In this document: piece after piece, positions 22,661-34,529 of the stretch
Position numbering within the stretch: position 1 is the stretch's first letter
Layout of the letters: every line of letters starts with the position of its first letter
DNA from: Gloeopeniophorella convolvens
Taxonomy: Eukaryota > Basidiomycota > Agaricomycetes > Russulales
NCBI GenBank assembly: GCA_022496205.1
Contig: WTXD01000056.1
Coordinates: 102,249-166,248 of the forward strand
Reading direction: 5' to 3'
DNA length: 64,000 bases
The notes under the pieces: generated by a model
Databases searched by the model: none
Seen by the model: only the letters and a program-made list of their open reading frames with translations
What the model was told of the DNA's origin: nothing
Translations under genes and position numbers: made by a program

Positions 22661-25600
22661 TCATTCTTCATCTTCGTTCTGGTCGAGGGCCCAGTCGCCC
22701 TTGCCCAATACTTTCGCTAGCCCAGCCCTGATCTCATCCAACCTCGACTCTTGAGCCTCCAAATCCCACTCGAGGAAGCGCTGGCACACCGCCGACGCGA
22801 GGTCCATGTCGCGTTGTTCATCTTCGGAGATTGCCTCGTCCAATAGCTTTGGGAGCTCATGCGCAGAGAGCAGCTCGCTGCCGGCGCTCTGTGAGTAGAT
22901 CAATCTTATTTGCTTAGACATCACGACACACGTCACGTATTGGGCCCTCTGGACGACGTGGGCTGGAACGCCAAATAGCTCTGCGCAGCGTGCCGCATGT
23001 GACTCAAGCGAGAGCCCATTGACGGCCCTGCCAGTGACTAGCCATCAGCTGCGGTACGTCTCATGCTTCCCAAAAGACAAACCTGTAGAGATACGTGATG
23101 TTCTCGCCCTTCGTTACCCCCCGCGAGGCGTCGTCGATGATCTCTCCGTCGCCAGTAGCGAACATGATCTCCATGTGTATGAAGGTAATCGGCAGTTTCT
23201 GCGGCTCGAGCATGCCCGCGCCGAACACCTCGTGGAAATGCGTCGTGGCGATAACCTTTGGGCAGCCAGCCCCGCGCGCTAGCAGATGTTTCAAGACCCC
23301 AGTAAAGAGACCTGCGCCATCTGTTCGGAAGGCGCCCGAGATGCAGAGCAAAGCGCAGAGCAGACGAGGGAGAATCGTTTACCAAAAGTGGGATCTCGGC
23401 AGTTCAGAAAGATGGACGAGCCTGCAGCTGTAGTTCCCTTTCCGAATTCATCCAGCAAGATGAGAGACCGCGCTGTAGCGTTGCGGAGAGCTAGGGATAC
23501 TTGATTGAGGTCGATCATGAAGGCCGATTGCACCTGTAGAGAACCAGAGCGAGCGCGGACGTGCAAGCCAAGTCTAGATCAGCCGGTTCCTCTGGACGAG
23601 TTGGGCTGCATTACTTTCGAGACCGACTCGCGCGTTTGCACGCGGGTGAAGACTGGACGTCAGACGGGCGAGAAACGCCCTAGGGCGTTGCACGACGTAC
23701 TCTTATCTATGATGCCCAGGGTGGCCGACTCGGCGGGGACAAAGCTGGGCCAAATGGGTCATACGGAAGCCGGCCAGACGAACACGTACCAGCCAATCTT
23801 CGGGCGCTTCGTAATCAGATACGACTCAGCCTCAGGAAATGAAGACGCACCTGTGCCATCAGCACAATCAAGGCAGTCTATGAACGCATAGAAATGCTGT
23901 TAGAAAGTAGCCTATGGAAACCCAGAAAGTATACATGAACCCACCTGCTTGAGATAGACGCTCTACGCCGCCAATGTTAGGCGCCCCTACAGCTACGAGG
24001 AGTCGTGGGCGCCCTCACCTTTCCGCATGCGTTGGCACCTGTGCATATGACCATGCTATTTCCCAAAATACCGCCCTCGGATAGGAGATCCTCCTCCGCA
24101 TCGTGGACAGTAGGGTATGAGCCGATCCCGGCTCCACCCACAATGAGGATGTCGTTCGGGACGAACGTGTCGACGGTCTGCTCCTGCAGCGGATGCCTGC
24201 AGATAGTATGGTGCATTCCAGTATAAGGAGCGTCGCCGATTGAATGAACGAAGACACTCGTACCGGCCTTGTTTAATGCTTATCACGTTCTCCTCACTCA
24301 TTCGGGGTCGCCGGTAATCGTACAGGCTCGCAGCCTCCGCAAAGCACAGGAGGCAGTCCAGCTCGGCGCAGACATCGCACGTCTCGCTTATGCCCTCTAC
24401 GAACGGGAGGACCTTCTCTGCGAGCGCATGCACGATTTCGAGCTCCCGGTCTGAGCGCGCTCAGCTTCAGGCTACAAAGTTGAGACGTGGGAGGACAACC
24501 GGCACTTACCGACAATCGAAGGATAGAGATCTCCCAGATGCTTGTCCAGGTCTCCGGCAAGGTCAGGAGGTAATGTGACGCGCGAATTATCAGACCACTT
24601 GCCATGCATCTTGTCGTTTTTGAAATATACGTGCGATCTAAAGAATCGATGAGCGTGCGCAGCTCTTCTTGGAACGCAGTTGCCTACTCGGACGAGAACT
24701 GCACAGGCACGTATCAGGTTCGCATTAATGCAATTAGATCCAAAGGGCCGTAGCGTACCTGGAATGTCCATCCCTCCAGGACTTCGATGCCATCCCCGCT
24801 TCGCCACTCTTCGAGCATGGGCACGCAGATGAGAAAACCTGACCCAGATGAGAAAAATGCCGAGGGCCACGCTGTAGGAAGAAGCGTTTCACCCAACTGA
24901 GGAAAGTATACAACGTTCAAGGATGCGGCGTAATCCGGTGGGACTGTGGAGCTTATTCCTTCCGCGACCCTCGACTGGTTTGCATCAACTCGAGTGCACG
25001 CGGGTCAAGCAACGGCGACTGACCAGGACGGCGTCAATTCCGTTGTATATGTGCTTGCGATTATCGAGCTCTTCATCGATATGAGGACGGACGCACACAC
25101 GCTGGTTTATCGTCGACTCTTCCCAGTCAATCTGCACGCTATACAATGAGTGTGCTGAATGAGGCACAACAAGGAAGGCGCGCACCGTCTCATTTACCAC
25201 GCTTCCGACTTCTCTAAAGGCCGCGATGTCCAGAACAGCGACGAGCTGAGCGTGGGATCAGCCCGCCCCGGGCGCCAGGGACGCAATTGCACAGCGCACG
25301 CGCCTTCTTTACGATATCGACTTCCCCAGCCACGTTGAGTTCCCCAAGCTTATCCCGAAGCATCGCGGTGTGGAAGGTGAACTTGTGGGTGCCGTCCACG
25401 TGAGGCCCGGGCGCTTCCGTCCGGGGTTAAACCCACCTTGACGAGGCCCTGCCAGTCTGCGAGGCCGGCCTTGCCTGCCTTCATGGCGGCTATAACCCGG
25501 GGAATATTCTTTATGCCTTTCAGTTGATGGTGCATTACGTTGGCGCAGTCGAGGTTCTCGGGCCGCGTGAAGCACGCTACAGCATCGTGGCGGGCACCTA

Positions 25601-27310
25601 TCACCTCGAGCGATAGCGAGGGCCGCAGGAGCCACGTTCGCAGCAGCGAGCGCCCAAGCGTTGTTCTCGTGGTGTCCAAAGTACCTAAGCGTTTCGTTAG
25701 CGATGAATCGTGGGGATGGAGTTGGCCCGGAGCACGGACCGAAGAGCGAGAGGCCCTCCTTGGTCTTGGTCGAGTGTATCGACGCGTGGCTTTCGTTTTC
25801 AAATACCTGCAGCGAACTGCGGGGCGCGGTCAGCAATGCGTTGATACGTGAAGAAACCCACAATAGGGCGTCGGCGTTGATTTGCATGCAATCGTCACTG
25901 CATAGAACACGTGCATGAGAACAGAGCTTGTGAGCCGGGAAGAACGCGTCCATACAGGGATAGCGTCTCTATTCCTCGCACGTCTAGACCCCGGACGCCT
26001 TCAGGTTCTAAATCCCCCAGAGCCTGTTCTCTCGCCAGATAGTCGAGTAGCGCGCCGATTGAGCCAAGCTGCGGTGAGTGAGGTCATTTCCCCGGGACTG
26101 TTCTGCCGAAGAGAAGAAGAACCCCACGACGCACGGAAAGTGGGGAGGCGTCGAGCGAGGCAAAATTAGACAGGCGGACAGACGCATTCCACCGCCTTAC
26201 GGTAGGGTCGCCCTCCCCACCGCGGCGCCGCTGCATGAACTCGTACGCGTTCCTGGGTTCTGTCAGCGTGTCCGCGTCGAGCGCATCATCGATCTCGTCA
26301 GGCAGGTCAGCAAGCAGCCCGAGGGACAGCACGCTGTTGCGCGCTCTGTCCGGCCTGAAGTCCTTCTGCGGCCGTATCTGGAAGAAGCCGCCAGAAGCGT
26401 CCACTGGCGAAAAGGCTATTAGCAGCGCGCAGCGCATATATGACGTATGGAGGAAGAGAAAAGCCCGCACTTGCGTCGCTGCACAGATCGATGAACCTGT
26501 CGTCGGCTTTAGAGCTGACGAGGAAGACGTCGGGCGCGACCTGGTCCATCACTGCAACGATCTCAAATGAATGCGTCATCCGCGCGAGCGCCAAGAACGC
26601 TGCACCACTGACGCGTGCGGGCCACGTCGAGCTGCGCGGTCTCCTGCGTGTCTTCGAGCACGCAGACGCGGAAGCTCGCCGGGTCGAAGTACGCGCCGCC
26701 GATGCGCCCGCTGTTCGGCACACGGCAGGGCGTAAGCACCTTATGCGCGCGCGCGCGCGCGCATATATGCGCATGCAGCGCGTCTTACCCCGAGGACGTG
26801 GCCGCCAGACAAATCTGCGCGCGGCGCGGGGGAGGGGAGGGAGGGCGTGGGTGTCAAGTGACGCGCGCTGCGGCGCGGAAGACCCACTTTGTGGACGCGG
26901 TTGCGCTCCCCGGCGTCCTCTTCGCCGCCGCCATCACGGTCGTGCACGAGGCCGGGCGAACCCCAGCGCACGCGCTTCCTGCTTGGCTCGCCGGGGTCTG
27001 GAGTGTCGACGTCCGAGTGGGACGGCGAGCGCGGCGGTTCCTGGGGCATGCTGTGTCGCTCGTGCACGCGGCGCGAGCGAAGGGTGGTGCAGGAGGCGGG
27101 GCGTGGCAGCAGTGCCGGTGGTTGAGGAGGCTGGTGGGCGATGCCGGGAGTACTACGATTCGAGGGAGCTGGTGGCCGGGGACTCGGACGACGCGACACG
27201 CGCGGCGCCTGCCCGGAGCACGTGCGCGTGACCGTGCTTCTCCTATCAACTTCGAACGCGCCACTCCTCCCCGCGGGACCGGGCGGCGACAGAGCAGTGC
27301 GTGGGCGCAC
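22661..27310 (-). CDS. MSH5: MSH5, meiotic MutS homolog
   Basis: A many-exon minus-strand gene. Near the N-terminus [12 protein letters not shown] leads to [22 protein letters not shown] (26.6-26.8 kb) and [20 protein letters not shown]. The ATPase end shows [13 protein letters not shown], Walker [11 protein letters not shown] split by an intron near 24017, [44 protein letters not shown], Walker [14 protein letters not shown] (near 23450), [12 protein letters not shown] and [12 protein letters not shown], ending DQNEDEE with TGA at 22661. MSH5 pairs with MSH4 to stabilise crossover intermediates in meiosis and has no mismatch-recognition domain. The start is uncertain: ATG 27310 is the longest in frame, ATG 27049 is also plausible. 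Not every internal junction was verified. Confidence 0.88.
26744..26762. repeat. (GC)n dinucleotide tract inside an MSH5 intron
   Basis: About nine GC units followed by ATATATGCGCATGC, giving a self-complementary stretch. It lies inside the intron between [10 protein letters not shown] and RIGGAYFDP, so it does not affect coding. Confidence 0.7.
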
Positions 27311-27547
27311 GGCGGGCTCCCGTTCGGCCGGCGTTCTTCTTCCATGGGCTCTTCCACAGCCACCCCACCGCCAGGGCCCCCCACCGGACCCTCGGGACTG
27401 CCGCCGTCGGCAGCCAGGCTAGGAAACCGGTTCATGATACCTTAAACAAACATGGTGCTATGGCTGGAGATGCAATGGAATTGAACACGGAAAAGTACGT
27501 GCGCGACGACAGGCTGCCTAACCCCCCACCCTACGTATATCATGGGT

Positions 27548-28932
27548 CTACTTTTTGGGCTGGAGGAGCTCCTTGGTGTCACCCAACACTGCAAACAGCA
27601 AAAGTCGCCGGTCAGCCACGTCAGGATCCGTGCATTGCAGCGAGCACTTGCCGTTCAGGAGAAGCGACTGAGAGTCGAGCATAACCTTGTTCCCAGAATC
27701 CGATAGCAAGGTCGCGATATCCCGGGCAGCTTCCAGTCTCCGCAACTCCAAGAAGCCCTTGTTGTTTCGCATTGCGTCCCCAATCAGCTCAGCGCTCCGC
27801 GCCTCACCCTGCGCCCGCACGATAATAGACTGGGAAGGTGGGCCCAGTCAGAATGACAGCGTGTCAGCGAGATAAGGGATGCCGACCTGCTTCTCCTGGA
27901 TGGCCTGGTCCACCAGGAAGGCTGCCCGGAGCGCAGTTTGTTGCGCGACCTGGCGGACATAATGAGCTCCGCCCCTATGCAGGGCCATGCGCGTGTGCCC
28001 GTACCTGCTTCGCTTCGACCGCATGTGTGAATTCAGGGGAGAACGCGACGTGCGTGATCGAGACGTCGTCCATGACGAGGTTGAAACGGAGTCCGCGGGT
28101 GGTAAGGTTCTCGCGCACAAGCCGGGAAACCTGCATCGTGCCAGTCAGCATTCGCGCCCGCAGACGAGGGATAAACGGGCAGCACCATTTCACGCTGCGT
28201 GATCAGCTGGCTCGCGTTGAACTGCGCGACCACGCTTTTCAGGACCTCGTTCACGATGGAAGGCAGCACGCGCTCGTCAAAGTCCTGGCCCAGCTCGCGG
28301 TAGATGGTAGGGAGCGCTTGTGACGATGGCCGGGACAGCACACGGCATGTGATATTGACCATTTGCAGATCTGATATTTCCTCAAAACTTGAACACGTTG
28401 GGCGAGCCGGAAGACCGCCGCGCACGCACCTTTTGTGCCGGTCAAACTCGCAATGCTCCTCGGCTTGGCACGGATATCGTATACAATGGGCGTCTCGAAC
28501 CATGGAATCTAGGTTCGGGCAGAAGGATCACAAGGGTACAGCCCAAGTTGAGGAAAAGCGTACCCTGAAATGAGTGCCCTCCCCATACACCTGCTCCGTC
28601 ACCCCATGCAGCCTGTACAGCGCGTCATGCGACCGTGACGCGACCCAAGTAGCTCAGCTTGCATACCTGGTATACTTGATGGCACGATGGCCACCGTCGA
28701 CTGATCCACATATCACACTTAGCCCGACGACTCGGACGCAAAAACGAAGGGGGGCACACGCACCGTTGAACAGACTCGCGTTGAGCGCCATTCCCCCGGC
28801 CACGAGAGCGACTATCAGGCCTCCGCCTGCGAACAGACCGCGTGGTGTGCCGCCCGGGAAGCCCCCACCGCCCTGGCTTGCGCGCTGGAGCTGCTGGGCG
28901 AACTTGCGGAACGCCTCTTGTTGGTTATTCAT
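27548..28932 (-). CDS. PHB2: Prohibitin-2 of the mitochondrial inner membrane
   Basis: Starts [18 protein letters not shown] (ATG 28932), then a Gly-rich segment and a transmembrane anchor [22 protein letters not shown]-domain blocks follow across short exons: [102 protein letters not shown], then the coiled coil [21 protein letters not shown] and [17 protein letters not shown]2 forms ring complexes with PHB1 that stabilise inner-membrane proteins. The last intron has a GC donor (AACG|GCAAGT) and joins to [16 protein letters not shown] at 27548. An upstream in-frame ATG (29046) would extend the protein but lacks family similarity. Confidence 0.93.
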
Positions 28933-29163
28933 GGCTGGGAGGGAAGCGTCACCGGGTGCGCACCCGTTGCGGCGACGCGGGTTCGGCGGGCGGCCGGGGA
29001 GCGCGGCGTTTGCCGGGTGGGCCCGAAGCGAGACACCGAGTCGCACAAGCGGGAGGGGCCAGCGCTCGCTTCACGGCGCATACAACTGCTTTCTATAGAC
29101 TGCGCTTGCGCTGTCCATGTTTTCGGACGTCTCTGTGTTGTACTCTTTTCCCTCACCATAGAC

Positions 29164-30363
29164 ATGACTAGTGCTTCCGACGCCCTGAGCGGCATCGTAC
29201 GTCATCTCCGCTCGTGCGCTGGGCCGTCTTGACCGTCTCTGTGCAGTTTGGCTGGATCTCAATTGCAACATGGTGGGTAGCGTGGTTCCCATGTGCCCTA
29301 GTACTTGGACCGCCTTGGGCTCATGTTCCGCAGGGTTGTAGTATATTCGCCGCAAATCTATGAAAATTTCTCCCTCAAGTCTGGCGAGGGCCTCAGCGTC
29401 GCCTTTGTTGTCATCTGGCTCGTGGGCGACCTGTGCAACCTTGTGGGGGCAAGCATGGCCGGCCTTTTGCCAACAGTCATCATCCTAGCCGCCTATGTAC
29501 GTCTTGATGGCACACCGGGCGGCGCTGTCCTCTGACGTGTTTCGACAGTACACACTATGCGACACGGTCCTTCTCATGCAGATTTACTATTACCGGTGGT
29601 TGAACAGCAAGGATAGAGACGCAGCGGGGCACCTAGAGGCGCGTCCCGAGGTAGAAGCAGGAGAGGAAACGCCGCTCCTGTTGGCGTCCACGGACGCGCA
29701 AAATGCAGAAAAAGAGCGTTCCTTGAAACGCCACGTACTCGAATACGCTGGTATGATTCTTTGCCTCGTTGCAGCGGGGATCGTGGCCTGGGCCATTAGC
29801 GAGAAGGTTCAGGGAGCGGAGGAGGAACCGCGGCCCGAAGAGAAAGTGGAGTGGAAGAGTCAACTGATGGGGTACAGCAGCGCGGTGCTTTACTGTGAGC
29901 GTTTGTTCGCACTTTTGGCTGGATGTCGCGCTCACAGGATCTGGGAGTGGGTTCGCGGGTTCCCCAAATCGGTGAGTTGTGGATGCCGCGGGCTAGGGTT
30001 CACGGCTGCAGCGCTGACGGGTTTTGGTTTGGTCAGTGAAAAACTTTGAGACCAAGTGTCGTGGCCTATCGCCGGGGCTGTTTGTGTTTGGGATCATGGG
30101 AAATTTGACGTATGCGCTGTCGATCTGCGTGTCGTCGATGGAGGCGGATCATTTGATTGCCAATGCGAGCTGGCTGGCGGGTAAGCAGGCGCGGCATGCT
30201 GATGCTAAAACTGAGCGCTGATGGCACCGGACAGGGAGCACGCTGACGATCGGACTGGATGTGTTTGTGAGTGCGGTGCACGAGTGGACGGGGGGACTGG
30301 CTGACAGGTTGCGGCCAGGTGCTCGGACAGTTTGTGTACTATCGCGGGAAGCGGGTCGGGTGA
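29164..30363 (+). CDS. PQ-loop vacuolar/lysosomal amino-acid transporter (Ypq/PQLC2-like)
   Basis: Eight exons (29164-29196, a 26-nt exon near 29250, 29334-29496, 29549-29894, 29948-29971, 30037-30180, 30235-30266, 30319-30363) give 813 nt, 270 aa. Two PQ-loops are visible: VVVYSPQIYENFSLKS and VLYLGSRVPQI|VKNFETKC. Membrane segments include LSVAFVVIWLVGDLCNLVG, LEYAGMILCLVAAGIVAWAI and GLFVFGIMGNLTYALSICV. A hydrophilic loop of about 80 residues separates the two halves and carries the dileucine-type ETPLLL, a common vacuolar sorting signal. The family exports cationic amino acids from vacuoles; substrate here is inferred. The 24-nt exon at 29948 requires the acceptor GGGAG, chosen because upstream AGs give a stop. 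Confidence 0.88.
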
Positions 30364-30782
30364 GGATGCGGGTTGCCGCGGAGAGGGCCGTGTCGGGAAT
30401 GGGGGGGAGTAGTGCGAGTGGTTGTGGGTTCCGGGGCTGTGGAGAGAGCAAGGGGTGATCAGCCTCGTTGCGGGCCTCGTGGGCTGTTCCATCTGGCGCG
30501 GCGGCCCACGTTGCAGGTCAGCGTCGCGCGCCTACTCTTCTCTCGAGTCTGCCGCCGCTCGAACCTGGCCACGCTGTCCGCCTCGTGCATGTCATAATCG
30601 CATCTCTCACAAATGTCTCGAGCGAGCCTTTATCATCGTGAGATACGTCCGACTCCAGTCCGACTCTCCCTTAAAAACCCAATCCCTCCTCGACCCCGCC
30701 CGACCCCAGCGATGACCACCCCCTGACCACTCCACAACCAACCACCCACCCCCCGAGCCTCTCTTGCACCCGCACACCCACC
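30364..30782. other. Intergenic region with promoter of the F-box gene
   Basis: 419 bp with no supported gene. A CT-rich tract around 30700-30775 immediately precedes the ATG, as is usual for highly expressed basidiomycete genes, and TTAAAAAC at about 30671 may be the core element. Confidence 0.4.
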
Positions 30783-32790
30783 ATGCATCGCTCCCCGCTC
30801 ATCTATCCCCCGCCGCCCGCCCGCTCAAAGCTCTCCGCCGAGCACACCCCAACTCCGGCAGACCCGCCCCATCCCCCGCGCCGCGCCCGCATCCCCGCAG
30901 ACGTCTTTACCCGCCCCGCGGGCACCACCGCGAGCGTGTCGCTCGGCAGGGGCTCCGGCGCTGCCGTCGCGCGCGCCCTCGCCTCGTCCAACACCATCGA
31001 CACGCCCCCGGCCCCCGCCCCGCCGCAGCCGCAGCACCCGCAGCAGCCGAGTCACGCGCCCGCCCCTGCACCTGCACCTGCCCCCGCGCCCACGTCCGCC
31101 CCCGCCTCGATCCCGGATCTCCGCGAGGCCCTCTCCAGCCTCGAGTCGAGGATGGCGTCCCTCCTGAGCGAGCGCGCGACGCTCGAGCGCAACCTCGAGC
31201 AGGCGGTGCGGCTGCAGGCGCCCGTGCAGCGGCTCCCGAGCGAGCTGCTCGCGTCGATCTTTGCGAGCGGCGTGCTGGCCGGCGGCGAGGAGGACACGCT
31301 CATGCTGGGCAACGTCATGCTCGTGTGCCGCTACTGGGCGGACGTCGCGACGAACACGCCCGAGCTGTGGGCCCACGTCGTGGTGAGCAACCACGTCTCG
31401 CTCGACAAGGCGCGCCGGCGCCTCGCGCGCTCCAAGTCCGTCCCGCTGCACGTGCGCGTCAGCTTCAGCCCGCAGATGGACGGCGCCGGTGGCTCCGGCA
31501 GCGGCAGCGGCGCGACGACCGAGGCGATCGTGCACGCGCTCGACATCCTCTACCCGTCCATCTGGCGCTGGCGCTCCTTCGCGCTGTCCGTCCCGACGCG
31601 CGCGCAGGCGCACGCCGCGCTCGCGCGGTGCAAGGAGCCCGCGCCGCTGCTCGAGGAGCTCCAGGTCCGCGTGTTCCACTTCATGCAGGACGACCACCAC
31701 GCGCCGCCGCCGCCGCTGCCGCTCTTCGCGGGGCACCTCCCGCGGCTCGCCGTCTGCGCGTTCCACTCGTTCAACTTTGGCTGGGCGCGCAGCCTCGTGT
31801 GCGGCCTGCGCGTGCTCGAGCTCGGCGGGTACTGGAACGCGTGCGCGCCGGCCGTGGACGTGATCCTGGACGTGCTGCGCGCGTCGCCGCAGCTCGAGGA
31901 GCTCGCGCTGCGCAGCATGTCCGACGTCGACGCGGAGACGTGCGCGGTGTACGAGCACGAGCCGCACCACGACCGCCGCTTCCCGGCGCACATCATCCAG
32001 CTCCCGCGCCTGCGCCGGCTCACGCTGTACCACGCGGGCCTGCAGCGCGCGCGCACGGTGCTGAGCCAGCTCGCGCTGCCCGCGCTCGAGCGCGTCGCGC
32101 TGTGCTACATGGACAACGTCACGCCGCTGCTGCACCACCTCACGCGCCAGTCGCTCACCTCGCTCCCGCTGCGCCACCTGCGCATCGAGGCGTCCTTCTT
32201 CGGCGAGCTCGAGCTCGTCAAGCTGCTCAGCCGCATGTCGTCGCTCACGACGCTCGAGCTCCTCGACGTCGAGGACGCGTCGTCGAGCCTGATCCGGGTG
32301 CGTACCGCGGGACCCCCTTACCCTTCCTCGCGCTGACCGCTCCCCGCAGAGCCTGTCCGCGCCGACGGCGACGACCGCGTGGATCTGCCCCAAGCTGGAG
32401 ACGCTCAACCTGAACGGGTGCACGACGCTCGACTGGGACGCGCTGCGGACGTTCGTCGAGGCGCGCCTGCCCGCGCACGTGCGCGCGTACCCGCGGCAGG
32501 CGGTCCCGCCGCAGATCACGCTGCCCGCGCCCGCGTCGTACTCGGCGATGACGGTGCGGCAGCCGCACCCGACGCGCGGCGGCGCAGCGGCGGTCGCGGC
32601 GGGGCACGGGCGCTCGCACTCGGCGCCGCCCAAGGCGGGCGGGTTCGCATGGCCGCGGCGGCTGCGGAGCCTGGACCTGACGCAGTGCCACCAGATGAGC
32701 AAGGAGATGGTGCAGTGGCTGCGGCTCTACGTCGACGACGTCCGGGCCGACTCCACGGACACCGCGCGGGGGTCGTGGCACGAGCCGTAG
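30783..32790 (+). CDS. F-box protein with proline-rich N-terminus
   Basis: Two exons (30783-32297 and 32350-32790) give 651 aa. A Pro/Ala-rich N-terminus (residues 1-115) is followed by a coiled coil (LREALSSLESRMASLLSERA) and an F-box at roughly residues 143-195: VQRLPSELLASIFASGVLAG..VMLVCRYWADVATNTPELWA. The rest has leucine-rich segments such as LRRLTLYHAGL and PKLETLNLNGCTTLDW. In basidiomycetes this coil-plus-F-box layout is very abundant and the proteins are presumed SCF ubiquitin-ligase receptors; the target is unknown. GC content is extreme, so both strands carry long open frames; the family motifs and the intron fix the plus frame. Confidence 0.85.
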
Positions 32791-32937
32791 CGTGCCCCCC
32801 GGCGTGTTGTAATCTAGTATACCCCGCCTCGGTGGACCGTTGTTTATTCACTTTATGTACGATGCATAGAGGCTTCTCCTTCGTCTGTGTCCCATCCCAT
32901 TCATCTGCCTGTAATCTACTGTATCTATACTCGGTAC

Positions 32938-34116
32938 TCAACTCCCGCCCAAGTACGCCATCATCTCTTCCCGCCGCGCCGCCTCTGCCCGCGCGACCCG
33001 CGCAAACGCCCGCCTCCCGCGCCCGACCTGCGCCTGCATCCGCCGCCGCGCCTCTGCCGCGCGCTCGTGCGCCGCAAGTGCCGCCGCATTATGCGTCACG
33101 CGCTTCACCGACGCGCAGTGCGGTCCCGCCGTGCGCGCCTTGAGCCCGATCCCCAGCCGGTCCGCCTTGAGCACCGTCGGCAGCGGCGTGAGCAGCGCCG
33201 TCTGCGCCGCGCGCGGGTCCGTGGCGTGCGCGGCTGTGGTTGTGTCCGCGTGCGTGGGCAGAGGGGAGCGCGGGGAAGCTTCGCTGGCGTCATCGCCGGC
33301 CGCACCATCTTCGGACTCGGACTCGGACTCGGACTCGGAAAGCGTGAGGTCGATCACAGGAGCCTTCTGGACCTCGACGATGTCATCGTTATCATCGTCC
33401 AGAAGCACCTCCGCACGCGGTAAAGGTAAAGACGAGGACGGGCCCGCCCGCGCGGCGTCGCCCCGCGTGCGGCCTAGGCCCTCGCCCTCGCTCCACCCTT
33501 GGCTCTGCAGCAGCGCCCAGCCCTTGTTGGACGGCGCAAGGTGCAGAAAGACGGGCGGGCGCAGCGGCTGTGCGCGGGCGGGCGGGCGGCGCGCGAGCAT
33601 GTCGGCGAGAGAGCTGCTGCTGCTCGGCGCAGGCGGCGCGGACGCGGCGTGCGCGACCGCGCGCGAGATGAACCAGTCACGGCCGCGGGCCCGGCGCGAC
33701 GGTGTCGGTGCTGGCGCGGATGATGTCGGTGGATCAGGGGCGGTCGAGTGCTGGGGCGGGGGAGAAGGGTCCGGTGCAGCTGAGGGGGCTGTCGCGCGCT
33801 GGCGGCCGAGGGACCTGTACCAGCGCGCGACGCTGGCATCCGCAGGGTCCGATGCGGGTGGTTGCGCTGATGCAGAGGTGGAGCCCCATTCATCGTAAGA
33901 TAGCGTTGCGGGGACAAACTTGGGTGCATACGCTAGGCGGCGGGACTTGTGGAACCCAGCGGCGGAGGACTCGGTTTGCCAGGGGTCGACGTCGTCGGCG
34001 GCGGCGTTGGCGGCGGCTTCTGCATCGTCTGTGGGCTGGCCGGTTTCGCGGAGGAGACGTTGTTTGTCGTGCTCGGGGTCGTATTCTGAGCGGATGTAGT
34101 GTGCGACGGTGGCCAT
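32938..34116 (-). CDS. G-patch domain protein
   Basis: Intronless, 392 aa, from MATVAHYIRSEYDPEHDKQR to EEMMAYLGGS. A G-patch-like segment is APSNKGWALLQSQGWSEGEG..GLGRTRGD, completed after an acidic insertion by VLKADRLGIGLKA. The insertion contains VQKAPVIDLTLSESESESE, a SUMO-interaction-like VIDLT beside a SES repeat encoded by tandem GGACTC units at about 33312. G-patch proteins activate DEAH RNA helicases in splicing or ribosome assembly; which one cannot be told. The gene converges with the F-box gene, with 147 bp between stops. Confidence 0.75.
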   Translation of the reverse strand: MATVAHYIRSEYDPEHDKQRLLRETGQPTDDAEAAANAAADDVDPWQTESSAAGFHKSRRLAYAPKFVPATLSYDEWGSTSASAQPPASDPADASVARWYRSLGRQRATAPSAAPDPSPPPQHSTAPDPPTSSAPAPTPSRRARGRDWFISRAVAHAASAPPAPSSSSSLADMLARRPPARAQPLRPPVFLHLAPSNKGWALLQSQGWSEGEGLGRTRGDAARAGPSSSLPLPRAEVLLDDDNDDIVEVQKAPVIDLTLSESESESESEDGAAGDDASEASPRSPLPTHADTTTAAHATDPRAAQTALLTPLPTVLKADRLGIGLKARTAGPHCASVKRVTHNAAALAAHERAAEARRRMQAQVGRGRRAFARVARAEAARREEMMAYLGGS

Positions 34117-34529
34117 CGTCGTGGTCGCTGAGAGAGACAGTTGTGCCGGTGGCTGTGCTAGGGCGTGTCAGCCTGAAGGCAATTATGATCAATGATTATG
34201 ATCGCGCAGTTCGGGGTAGCTTCGATCCTGGCGGTGCTAAGTGAAGATGGTTGATGTGTTGCCTGCCACACGCTTGAGCCGTTGCTGCTGGCAGTGGCGA
34301 TATGCGCTCTCGTAGTCACTGCACAGGGGCGTAACTGGCTATGACGGCCACCACTTGTCTGAGAACGGAGTGTAGTGGGTATCTCATGCTACACCCGATC
34401 CGTCCGTCCAAGAAAGCAGCATCCCTTGTATCCGTACATGAAACCTCAACGACAAGTGGGGAGCATGGTCTGCAGCAGAGAGGGCATATCATATGCAGGA
34501 AATTATAGAAAGAGGCTGACCGCTGCGAC
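34117..34529. other. Upstream region of the G-patch gene and junction with repeats
   Basis: 413 bp with no supported gene. GC content falls sharply here, marking the boundary between the conserved gene block and the repeat-rich half of the window. Confidence 0.5.

Noticed and set aside
30764..32702. Very long alternative open frames over the F-box gene on both strands
   Set aside because: They are shadows of extreme third-position GC; only the frame starting at 30783 has an F-box and a spliced, consistent C-terminus.
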